Source of the DNA: ZC4RG20 sp035760685
Lineage (GTDB): Bacteria > Pseudomonadota > Gammaproteobacteria > Steroidobacterales > Rariloculaceae
Assembly (NCBI GenBank): GCA_035760685.1
Contig: DASTSM010000379.1
Span: 1 to 14,314 of the forward strand
Length of the DNA: 14,314 nucleotides
Direction: 5' to 3'
In this document: piece by piece, positions 7,804-14,314 of the stretch
How the letters are laid out: each line of letters starts with the position of its first letter
Numbering within the stretch: the stretch's first letter is position 1
The notes under the pieces: generated by a model
The model's input: only the letters and a program-made list of their open reading frames with translations
What the model was told of the DNA's origin: nothing
The model's database searches: none
Translations under genes and position numbers: made by a program

Positions 7804-7995
7804 GACCGGCGATGGCGATTCAAATAACCGAGCCGCGCGATGCAAGGTGCGTGCCGCCGCAGCCGGGAAATCGCCGCGAAATAGGGGAAAATAAGGCCCT
7901 TCGCGCGCTCGCGCAGGATCGACGAAGGTCCGGGCATGAATCCTGCACTCCGCGGTCGCGCGGCAGAAACGGAGGGACGCGGAACGGAGGGACCT

Positions 7996-10509
7996 ATGTC
8001 GAGATCGCTGCCGAAGTCGCTGCTCACGATCGGAATCCTGCTTGCGATACTCGGCGTCGCGCTCGCGGGCGGCGGCGCGTGGCTCGTGAAGCTCGGCGGC
8101 AGCTGGTACTACGCGATCGCAGGCGCCGGCTTCGTGATCGCCGCCGCCCTGCTGCTGCTGCGCTCGCCCGCGGCGCTTTGGATCTATGCCGCCGTCGTTG
8201 CCGGCACGCTCGCCTGGTCGCTCTACGAAGCCGGGCTCGACTGGTGGCCGCTCGCGGCGCGCATGGACGTCGTGTTCCTGCTCGGGCTCGTTCTGCTGAC
8301 GCCGTGGATCGCACGATCGCTGGCGCCGGGGACCGCCACGCGCCGGGCGCGGCTCGCGCTCGGCGCGGCGATGGCCGCCATGGCCGCGGTCTCCGTCGCG
8401 TCGTGGCTCGTCGACGCGCATCGGATCGAGGGCCGGGCGCCGGGGCCGCGCGTCGCGGCGGCGAGCCCCGACGGCCCGCGCGGCGCGGGCACCGAGACCG
8501 AGCGCGGTGCGCCCGCTGCCGGCGAATGGACCGCGTACGGGCGCACGCTCGCCGGCCGCCGCTACTCGCCGCTCGATCAAATCACGCCCGAGAACGTTTC
8601 GCACCTCGAGGTCGCATGGCGGTACGAGACCGGCGACGTGCGTCGCCGGGGAGACCCCAAGGAGACGACGTACGAGGTCACGCCGCTCGAGATCGGCAAT
8701 CGCCTCTTTCTCTGCACGCCGCACCAGATCGTCATCGCGCTCGACGCCACGACGGGCAAGGAGATCTGGCGCTACAAGCCGAAGACGCTCGGGCGGCTCG
8801 CGCTCGAGCACCGCACGTGCCGCGGACTCTCGTACTACCCGGGGCCGCCCGCGGACTCGGGCGAGGCGGCAGCGCCGCCGCCCGTCGACGCGCGCCCCGT
8901 CGCATCGGACGTGCCGCCCGGTCTGCCGCTCGCGGCCGCGAGCCTGCGCGGGAAAGCGCCGAAGCAAATCGATCGCTGCCGCGCGAAGCTGCTGATGCCG
9001 ACCGTGGACGGCCGCCTCATCGCGCTCAACCCGGACGACGGCGGCGTCTGCGCGGCCTTCGGCGGCGGCACCGGCCAGATCGACCTCTGGGCCAACATGC
9101 CGAACGTGATCCCGGGCGCTTACTACTCGACGTCGCCGCCCCTCATCGCCGGCAACCGCATCGTCGTCGGCGGCGCCGTGCTCGACAACTACTCGACGCA
9201 CGAGCCGTCCGGGGTCGTGCGCGCGTTCGACGCCGAGACCGGCGAGCTCGTCTGGAACTTCGATTCGGGCTACCCGTACGACACCCGCCCGATCGCGCGC
9301 GGCGCGACCTACACGCCGAACTCACCGAACAGCTGGACCGTCATGAGCGCCGACGAGCGCCTCGGCCTCGTCTATGTGCCGCTCGGCAATCAGCCGCCCG
9401 ACCAGTGGGGCGGCAAGCGCAGCGACAACGTCGAGCGCTTCTCGTCCTCGGTCGTCGCGCTCGACCTCGCGACGGGCCGGGTGCGCTGGCGGTTTCAGAC
9501 CGTGCATCACGATCTCTGGGATTACGACGTGCCGGCGCAGCCGAGCCTCGTCGACTTGACGATCGCGGGCAAGACGGTGCCGGCCCTCGTGCAGCCGACG
9601 AAGCAAGGCGATATCTACGTGCTCGACCGGCGCACGGGCGAGCCGATCCTGCCCGTCAAGGAGACCGCTGCGCCGCAGGGCGCGGCCGAAGGCGACCACA
9701 CGGCGCCGACGCAGCCCGAGTCGGCCCTCTCGTTCGCGCCGAAGCCGCTGCGCGGCAGCGACGCATGGGGGCTCACGCCGTTCGATCAGCTCGCGTGCCG
9801 TATCGGCTTCCGGAGGCTGCGCTACGAGGGCCGCTTTACGCCGCCCTCGACGCGAGGCTCGCTGATCTTCCCCGGCAACTTCGGCACCTTCAACTGGGGC
9901 GGCATCGCCGTCGATCCCGAGCGCGAGATCGCGTTCGTGACGCCGACCTACCTCGCGTTCGTCTCGAAGCTCGTGCCGCGCGACGATCCCTCGACGCTCT
10001 ACGTCACGAGCGAGCACACGGGCAACAGCTTCTTGCCGGCGCTCAACGAGAACTTCGGCGCGCCGTTCGCCGTCGAGCTCGAGCCGTTCACGTCGGCCAT
10101 CCGCGTTCCGTGCCACGAGCCGCCGTGGGGCTACGTCGCGGCCGTCGATCTCACGACGGGCAAGGTGATCTGGCAGCACAAGAACGGCACGGTGCGCGAC
10201 CTCACGCCGATTCCCCTGCCCTTCAAGCTCGGCGTGCCGAACTTGGGCGGGCCGATCATGACGCGGGGCGGCGTCGCGTTTCTTTCGGGCACGCTCGACG
10301 ACTTCGTGCGCGCGTACGACGTCACGACGGGCGAGCAGCTCTGGCGAAGCCGCCTGCCGGCCGGCGGGCAAGCGACGCCGATGACCTACCTTGGAGCGGA
10401 TGGCCGCCAGTATCTCGTCGTCGTCGCGGGGGGCCACGGGTCGCTCGGCACGAAGGCCGGCGACTACGTGATCGCCTACGCCCTGCCGAAAGCCCTTCCG
10501 AAAGGCTAG
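7996..10509 (+). CDS. gcd: Membrane-bound PQQ-dependent glucose dehydrogenase
   Basis: ATG 7996 is chosen over the in-frame ATG at 7936 because GGAGGG stands just before it. The 837-residue product has about five N-terminal transmembrane helices (to about residue 150) and a periplasmic eight-bladed quinoprotein domain. The latter contains TAYGRTLAGRRYSPLDQITP, an HRTCRG motif (equivalent to the substrate-site HLTCRG of E. coli Gcd as I recall it), DNYSTHEPSGVVRAFD with candidate catalytic Asp397, SPNSWTVMSADERLGLVY, QTVHHDLWDYDVPAQP and a C-terminus very close to E. coli Gcd (GGQATPMTY, AGGHGSLGTKAGDY). The enzyme oxidises glucose or related sugars to lactones and passes electrons to ubiquinone. 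A proline/alanine-rich insert follows the HRTCRG region and makes the protein somewhat longer than the ~796-residue E. coli enzyme. No PQQ synthesis genes are present here. A related quinate or other polyol dehydrogenase is less likely. Confidence 0.93.
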   Translation: MSRSLPKSLLTIGILLAILGVALAGGGAWLVKLGGSWYYAIAGAGFVIAAALLLLRSPAALWIYAAVVAGTLAWSLYEAGLDWWPLAARMDVVFLLGLVLLTPWIARSLAPGTATRRARLALGAAMAAMAAVSVASWLVDAHRIEGRAPGPRVAAASPDGPRGAGTETERGAPAAGEWTAYGRTLAGRRYSPLDQITPENVSHLEVAWRYETGDVRRRGDPKETTYEVTPLEIGNRLFLCTPHQIVIALDATTGKEIWRYKPKTLGRLALEHRTCRGLSYYPGPPADSGEAAAPPPVDARPVASDVPPGLPLAAASLRGKAPKQIDRCRAKLLMPTVDGRLIALNPDDGGVCAAFGGGTGQIDLWANMPNVIPGAYYSTSPPLIAGNRIVVGGAVLDNYSTHEPSGVVRAFDAETGELVWNFDSGYPYDTRPIARGATYTPNSPNSWTVMSADERLGLVYVPLGNQPPDQWGGKRSDNVERFSSSVVALDLATGRVRWRFQTVHHDLWDYDVPAQPSLVDLTIAGKTVPALVQPTKQGDIYVLDRRTGEPILPVKETAAPQGAAEGDHTAPTQPESALSFAPKPLRGSDAWGLTPFDQLACRIGFRRLRYEGRFTPPSTRGSLIFPGNFGTFNWGGIAVDPEREIAFVTPTYLAFVSKLVPRDDPSTLYVTSEHTGNSFLPALNENFGAPFAVELEPFTSAIRVPCHEPPWGYVAAVDLTTGKVIWQHKNGTVRDLTPIPLPFKLGVPNLGGPIMTRGGVAFLSGTLDDFVRAYDVTTGEQLWRSRLPAGGQATPMTYLGADGRQYLVVVAGGHGSLGTKAGDYVIAYALPKALPKG

Positions 10510-10544
10510 CGCTGCGCTCGCGTTCGGCGGCGTTCATCGGCATC

Positions 10545-11525
10545 ATGGCGCTGATCCAGCGAGACGTAAGCGCCATGACGACGAACGGAACAGCGGAAAG
10601 CGTGTCGACCGGAGCCCGCGATCTCGTCGCGGGGCTCGCGGCCGCGGCTGCGGCCCAGCCGGTGGCCGTCGAGCTGCCGATCGATCGGCTCCGGCCCGGC
10701 CGATACCAGCCGCGCGAGCAGCTCTCGGAGGAAAATCTTGCCGACCTCGCGGCTTCGATCCGCGAGCAAGGCGTGCTGCAGCCGCTCGTCGTCCGCGGCG
10801 TCCGCGGGGAAACGTACGCGGCGGCGAGCGCTGCCGTGCACGGCGAGGCGGAGTACGAGATCGTCGCCGGCGAGCGGCGCTGGCGCGCCGCGAAGCTCGC
10901 GGGCCTCTCGACCGTGCCCGTCGTCGTTCGCGAGCTCGACGATCAATCCGCGCTCGCCGTCGCGCTCATCGAGAACGTGCAGCGCGAGGACTTAAATCCC
11001 ATCGACCAGGCCCGCTCGCTCGCGCGGCTCGCGCGGGAGTTCGGCTTGACGCACGAGGAGGTCGCGAAGGCTATCGGCCGGTCGCGCTCCGCCGTCAGCA
11101 ACACGCTCCGCCTACTCGAGCTCGAGGACGAGGTCAAGGGCCTGCTCGCGAGCGGCCGCATCGACATGGGGCACGCGCGCGCGCTGCTGCCGCTCGACGG
11201 CGAGCGGCAGATCGCGCTCGCCCGCAAAACCGAGACGCGGCGGCTCTCGGTCCGCGAGGTCGAGAAGGCGGTTCGACAGCTGCTCGCCGAGCCCGCGGCC
11301 GAGCCAGCAAAGCCCGACGTCGATCTCCAGACGCAGTGGCTCGCAATCCAGATCGCGCGGGAGCTCGGCACGAAGCTCGCGATTAGGCCGAGCAAGGACG
11401 GCGGCTACACGCTCCAACTCGCATTCGGCGACCTCGCGCAGCTCGAGGAGAGCCTCGAGCGGATCCGCGAGCTCGTGCGCGGAGTACGCGAGACTGCGGG
11501 GCCGCGGGCCCGCGACCCGTCCTAA
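10545..11525 (+). CDS. ParB/Spo0J-family DNA-binding protein (no parA neighbour)
   Basis: The 326-residue protein has the ParB N-terminal domain: PIDRLRPGRYQPRE, then LAASIREQGVLQPLVVR, the GERRWRAAKLAGL box (from residue 109, with the arginine patch used for CTP/DNA binding in the family) and ENVQREDLNPI (from 143). A helix-turn-helix follows at about 168-193 (LTHEEVAKAIGRSRSAVSN), then GHARALLPL and an acidic C-terminus. The first ~35 residues are alanine-rich and lack the RGLGRGLDALL-type ParA-interaction motif of chromosomal ParB. ParA is absent on both sides. ATG 10575 is an alternative start, and neither start has a strong ribosome site. The gene begins 35 bp after gcd. It may be the chromosomal ParB moved from its usual parA context, or an orphan nucleoid-binding paralogue. 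Confidence 0.9.
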   Translation: MALIQRDVSAMTTNGTAESVSTGARDLVAGLAAAAAAQPVAVELPIDRLRPGRYQPREQLSEENLADLAASIREQGVLQPLVVRGVRGETYAAASAAVHGEAEYEIVAGERRWRAAKLAGLSTVPVVVRELDDQSALAVALIENVQREDLNPIDQARSLARLAREFGLTHEEVAKAIGRSRSAVSNTLRLLELEDEVKGLLASGRIDMGHARALLPLDGERQIALARKTETRRLSVREVEKAVRQLLAEPAAEPAKPDVDLQTQWLAIQIARELGTKLAIRPSKDGGYTLQLAFGDLAQLEESLERIRELVRGVRETAGPRARDPS

Positions 11526-11529
11526 GCGC

Positions 11530-11544
11530 CCGGCAGCGAGCCGG
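11530..11544. terminator. Small hairpin between convergent parB-like and XRE genes
   Basis: CCGGC-AGCGA-GCCGG forms a five-base-pair stem in the 24-bp gap between two convergent stop codons. It has no T-run, so any terminator role is weak. Confidence 0.25.
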
Positions 11545-11549
11545 CCGCG

Positions 11550-11744
11550 CTACTCCGCGCGTTGCAGCGCCTCCGAATCCGCGCCGCCGCCCGCTTCGTA
11601 GCTGAATACCTGCTCGAGCGGCACGCCGAAAACTTGCGCGATGCGGAAGGCCATCTCGAGCGAGGGCGAGTATTTGCCGAGCTCGATCGCGTTGACGGTC
11701 TGACGCGTCACGCCGATGCGCTCGGCGAGGGCCTGCTGCGTCAT
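11550..11744 (-). CDS. Small XRE-type helix-turn-helix regulator, short at its N-terminus
   Basis: The 64-residue reading frame contains a clear Cro/C1-type helix-turn-helix, with TQQALAERIGVTRQTVNAIE followed by YSPSLEMAFRIAQVFGVPLEQVF. This is typical of small stand-alone XRE regulators of 65-75 residues. Such proteins normally start about ten residues earlier with a first helix of the NRIRELR type. Here the codons upstream of ATG 11744 read GDHGE, which looks like the end of that helix, but an in-frame TGA (11760-11762) stops the frame just before it, and no other start lies between. The gene is therefore either a naturally short version, an N-terminally damaged gene, or affected by a sequencing indel. 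About 235 bp of apparently non-coding DNA separate it from the divergent methyltransferase. I found no other gene there. Confidence 0.75.
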   Translation of the reverse strand: MTQQALAERIGVTRQTVNAIELGKYSPSLEMAFRIAQVFGVPLEQVFSYEAGGGADSEALQRAE

Positions 11745-11979
11745 CTCGCCGTGATCACCTCAAACACCGCGGCGGCAGTACACGATACGCGCCGAGTAGT
11801 TCACGACCTCCGCCAAGTGGACACCGGGGAGCGCCGGACGCGAGAATCGGCATCTCCAAGACGTATGCGGCCCGTTCAACAAAAGACCCCGGGCCGCAAG
11901 CGACGTGAGCCGCCTGCTATGGCGACTTCCGCCGGTGACACGGACGAGAACACGACCTGAACAACAAGGAGAAATGGCG

Positions 11980-12624
11980 ATGACGTCCTCTCTTTATGAC
12001 CCGCGCGTCAAACGCGTGCTCGATGCGATGCATTCGGAAGCGGACCGCAACGATCCGCCGCTGCTCGCGAAGGCGAAGGGCAAGGAATACACGACCCGTG
12101 CCGCGCTGCTCGACGAGGCGTTCATCCCCGTCTCGCCGGACGCGGGACGTCTGCTCTACACGCTCGTGCGCGGAGCCGCGCCGGGGGCCATGATCGAGTT
12201 CGGCACGTCGTTCGGGATCTCCACGATCTACATGGCCGCCGCGCTTCGCGACCGCGGCGAGGGGAAAGTCATCACGACCGAGCTGCTCGGCTCGAAGGCC
12301 GAGCGCGCGCGTGAGTACATCCGCGAGGCGGGCCTGCTCGATCTCGTCGATATCCGCGTCGGCGACGCCCTCGAGACGCTGAAGGATCAGAAGCGCGACG
12401 TCTCGCTGCTCTTTCTCGACGGCTGGAAGGATCTCTATCTGCCGCTGCTCAAGCAGCTCGAACCCGCGCTTCGGCCCGGCGCGCTCGTCATCGGCGACGA
12501 TCTCGATCTCTTTCCCGACGTGCTGGAGCCGTACTTGCGCTACGTGCGAGATCCCATGAACGGCTACGTCTCGGTCAAGATTCCGATCGGAGACGCGATG
12601 GAGCTGTCCGCCAGGTCGACTTGA
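11980..12624 (+). CDS. Class I SAM-dependent (O-)methyltransferase
   Basis: ATG 11980 is preferred because AAGGAG (11966-11971) lies eight bases before it. The in-frame ATG at 11974 is only two bases from that site. The 214-residue protein has a Rossmann-type SAM-binding core: EFGTSFGIS (motif I, about residues 73-81), VITTELLGSKAERAREYI with the acidic ribose-binding residue, DIRVGDALETL, then LLFLDGWKDLYLPLL with D147 and IGDDLDLFPDVL with D173-D174. The last resembles metal-ligand positions of caffeoyl-CoA-type O-methyltransferases. The C-terminus (GYVSVKIPIGDAMELS) matches a common bacterial O-methyltransferase subgroup. The substrate is unknown and the neighbours give no pathway clue. 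It stands alone between the XRE gene and a terminator. Confidence 0.87.
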   Translation: MTSSLYDPRVKRVLDAMHSEADRNDPPLLAKAKGKEYTTRAALLDEAFIPVSPDAGRLLYTLVRGAAPGAMIEFGTSFGISTIYMAAALRDRGEGKVITTELLGSKAERAREYIREAGLLDLVDIRVGDALETLKDQKRDVSLLFLDGWKDLYLPLLKQLEPALRPGALVIGDDLDLFPDVLEPYLRYVRDPMNGYVSVKIPIGDAMELSARST

Positions 12625-12663
12625 CTGAAGCGGGCTCGACCTTACGGGCTTCGCCTTCGGTTC

Positions 12664-12690
12664 GAGGCCGCCGGCGCGGCCTCTTCGGTT
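12664..12690 (+). terminator. Probable intrinsic terminator of the methyltransferase gene
   Basis: GAGGCCGC-CGGC-GCGGCCTC (12664-12683) is a perfect eight-base-pair stem with a four-base loop. It is followed by TTCGGTT, a weak T-rich tail. It lies 40 bp after the methyltransferase stop. Confidence 0.55.
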
Positions 12691-12741
12691 CCTCATCGAG
12701 TCTAAGGCGGCGGCTTCCGCGGTCGTCGCTCCCCTCGAAGG

Positions 12742-12769
12742 TTGACATGCGCCTCCAACATGCTATTTT
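12742..12769 (+). promoter_or_regulatory. Sigma-70-like promoter for the ABC permease gene
   Basis: A perfect TTGACA (12742-12747) is followed by a 16-bp spacer and TATTTT (12764-12769), in an AT-rich patch that stands out from the GC-rich surroundings. Transcription would start near 12776, leaving a leader of about 28 bases before GTG 12805. Confidence 0.55.
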
Positions 12770-12777
12770 TTTAGCAT
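12760..12777. promoter_or_regulatory. Inverted repeat over the -10 box, candidate operator
   Basis: ATGCTA, six T residues, then TAGCAT form a perfect inverted repeat that covers the proposed -10 box. A T-run followed by TAGCA recurs at 12785-12795, 19 bp further on, about two helical turns. Together these could form a repressor site, or simply an AT-rich promoter patch. Confidence 0.4.
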
Positions 12778-12804
12778 TGTGCGCATTTTTTAGCAGAGCT
12801 TCGA

Positions 12805-14314
12805 GTGAAGGGGCTGATTGCCGATTTGCGACATGCCGTGCGGCAAAATGCGGCGACGCCGCTTTCGAGCGGCCTCAGCATCGCGCTGCTTGCGGTCGCC
12901 ATGGCCGTGCTGACGACCTTCCTGTCCTTTTGGTCCGCCATGTCGCTTACGGGGCGCGCGGGCTTCGCGCGTAGCCGCGAGCTCGTCACGGTCGGCCAAA
13001 ACGACGGCCGCTCGCTCGGGCGGTTGTCTCTGCTCCTGATCGAGAGAATGAACGACGAGGTCGACTCCTTGGAAGCGATCGCCGGCACGCAAAGCTTTGC
13101 GCAGGCTGTCGTCGGCGAGCAGGATCAGCGCGTCGAGACGGAGCTCGTCACGGCGGACTACTTCTCGACGCTCCGACCGGCGATTCAAATCGGACGAAGC
13201 TTCGAGCCCCGCGATCACGTGGCCGGCGCCGAGCCCGTCGTCATTCTGTCGTATGGGTACTGGCGAAGTCGCTACAACGGCGCGGACACGGCTCTCGGGC
13301 GTACCGTGCGCGTGCGCGCGCCGGGCTCCGTCGTCGCGGGCCTCGACTCGCCGGATATCACGCAGACCTATCGCATCGTAGGCGTGATGTCGCCGGACGT
13401 GAGCGGAACGTTCGAAGACGCCACCGAGATGTGGATGCCCTACGAGCAGGCCGCGGCCGCCTTTCATGCGGCCGACACCTCCAAGCGCTACCGAGAGTCT
13501 CCCTCGCTTCGCGCGGTAGGCCGATTGGCGCCGGGCAGCACGGCGGAAAGCGCAGCGGCGGAAATCCGGAGCCGGTACGCCAAAGCCGGCATGGAGCTCG
13601 GCCTCATTCCGGACCGACCTCTCGACGTCGTCGAAGGGCTTTTCTCGGAGATCGAAGCGCGGCGCGACTTCGTCCGCCAGGTCCGGCTTTTTCTCGCGAG
13701 CAGCGCGCTGCTCGCGCTCGTCGCTGCCTGCAACGTGAGCTTGTTTCTGCTGTCGAGGGCGCCGCGCCGGAATCGAGAGCTCGGCATTCGCATGGCGCTC
13801 GGCGCGACGGTCCTGCGGCTCTGCCGTCAGCTCGCGACGGAGTCCGGCTTCTTGGTAGCAACAGCCGCGCTGCTCGGCGTCATCGCGAGCCTTTGGCTGA
13901 CCGATGCGATGCGCCGGCTGCCGTTCCTGAACGGGCCGCTCTCGGCTCCGATCCGGACGCTGGATTGGAGGGTGCTCGCGATTGTCGCGGGCGTCTCGCT
14001 CGCCCTGACCCTACTCGTCTCGCTGGCGCCGGTTGCGAGACTTCGAACGCTGCCGATCGCATCGACCGCCAGAACGTTCGCGGGGGCGCCGGGATGGGCG
14101 CAGCGCGTGGCCGTGACGACGCAGCTAGCCGCCGCCGGCGTGCTCGCCTCGGCCTCGCTCGCGCTCGTCTGGCATCTCGTCGAGCTTTCCGCGGCGGATC
14201 GCGGCTTCGGCGCCAGAAACGTTTTCGTAGCCACGCCTCGAGGCCCGCGCCCTAAGCAAAATCCTTTCAACCAAAACGCGGATGCCCTCGTCGCCCAACG
14301 CGAGCGGCGCCGGG
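12805..14314 (+). CDS. MacB/FtsX-type ABC transporter permease, N-terminal part (runs off window)
   Basis: The frame is open from GTG 12805 to the window end, 503 codons without a stop. An in-frame TAG at 12772-12774 bounds it upstream, and GTG is the only usual start. A first hydrophobic helix (about 21-48) is followed by a large extracytoplasmic MacB-type domain, with ETELVTADYFSTLRPAIQIG, VILSYGYWRSRYNG and YRIVGVMSPD. Three helices come next (about 295-317, 346-370, 390-413), with RNRELGIRMALGA, the hallmark of FtsX-domain permeases. A further helix at 434-462 (RVAVTTQLAAAGVLASASL), then DRGFGARNVF, matches the start of the second half of duplicated permeases (ADOP-type, usually ~800 residues). 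The family exports peptides or antibiotics, or works on lipoproteins and envelope. No ATPase is visible. The first helix lacks the common GIGANTAIFS motif. Codon use is looser than in the left-hand genes (CGA, AGA, CTA, GTA, TTG occur). Confidence 0.85.
   Translation, partial: MKGLIADLRHAVRQNAATPLSSGLSIALLAVAMAVLTTFLSFWSAMSLTGRAGFARSRELVTVGQNDGRSLGRLSLLLIERMNDEVDSLEAIAGTQSFAQAVVGEQDQRVETELVTADYFSTLRPAIQIGRSFEPRDHVAGAEPVVILSYGYWRSRYNGADTALGRTVRVRAPGSVVAGLDSPDITQTYRIVGVMSPDVSGTFEDATEMWMPYEQAAAAFHAADTSKRYRESPSLRAVGRLAPGSTAESAAAEIRSRYAKAGMELGLIPDRPLDVVEGLFSEIEARRDFVRQVRLFLASSALLALVAACNVSLFLLSRAPRRNRELGIRMALGATVLRLCRQLATESGFLVATAALLGVIASLWLTDAMRRLPFLNGPLSAPIRTLDWRVLAIVAGVSLALTLLVSLAPVARLRTLPIASTARTFAGAPGWAQRVAVTTQLAAAGVLASASLALVWHLVELSAADRGFGARNVFVATPRGPRPKQNPFNQNADALVAQRERRR

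Noticed and set aside
7755..11525. A single 1256-codon open frame that could suggest a giant fusion ending in ParB
   Set aside because: The first ~930 codons run out of frame over gcd and are arginine/alanine-rich with no family resemblance. Only the part after 10545 looks like a protein. Long stop-free frames are expected in DNA this GC-rich.
11745..11979. A small gene upstream of the XRE regulator overlapping its ATG (frame ending ...VFEVITAR)
   Set aside because: The frame is interrupted by a TGA 16 codons upstream and has no ribosome site or recognisable content.
12625..12974. Plus-strand frame following the methyltransferase
   Set aside because: It crosses the terminator hairpin and the promoter and overlaps the permease in another frame. 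No protein-like pattern is seen.

Overview
The window is about 14.3 kb of very GC-rich bacterial DNA, with codon third positions dominated by G and C and only a few short AT-rich patches. The gene content fits a proteobacterium, most likely a gammaproteobacterium from soil, sediment or water: a five-helix membrane-bound PQQ glucose dehydrogenase, an exported DUF1592/DUF1552 pair, and a palindromic repeat with a GGGGTCTGACCCC core. The repeat affiliation is from memory. No rRNA, tRNA, CRISPR array, transposase or phage gene was seen.

Positions 1-6775. A LuxR-type regulator cut by the window edge (1-363, minus) is transcribed away from a tight four-gene cluster on the plus strand. The cluster encodes a c-type cytochrome-like protein with DUF1587/1595/1592/1588/1585 modules, a Tat-exported HXXSHH (DUF1552) protein, a Tat-exported metallo-beta-lactamase-fold protein with an eroded metal site, and an exported ankyrin-repeat protein. 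The genes are 11 bp apart or overlap, and all four products carry export signals or a membrane anchor. They look like one envelope system of unknown function, with the LuxR protein as a possible local regulator.

Positions 6776-6874. The gap between two convergent genes is filled by three copies of a ~28-bp repeat. Two are direct with a 36-bp period, and the third is inverted so that copies 2 and 3 form a long near-perfect hairpin.

Positions 6875-10509. A four-helix membrane protein of unknown role (minus) is divergent from gcd, the quinoprotein glucose dehydrogenase. A perfect 19-bp palindrome lies between them.

Positions 10510-12624. A ParB-family protein without a ParA neighbour is followed by a convergent, N-terminally short XRE regulator and then a class I SAM-dependent methyltransferase.

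Positions 12625-14314. A probable terminator, an AT-rich promoter with a consensus -35 box plus inverted and direct repeats, and then the first ~500 codons of a MacB/FtsX-type ABC permease that runs off the right edge.

The strongest candidate for something undescribed is the four-gene exported cluster, because of its gene combination and the altered metal ligands in the metallo-beta-lactamase-fold member.
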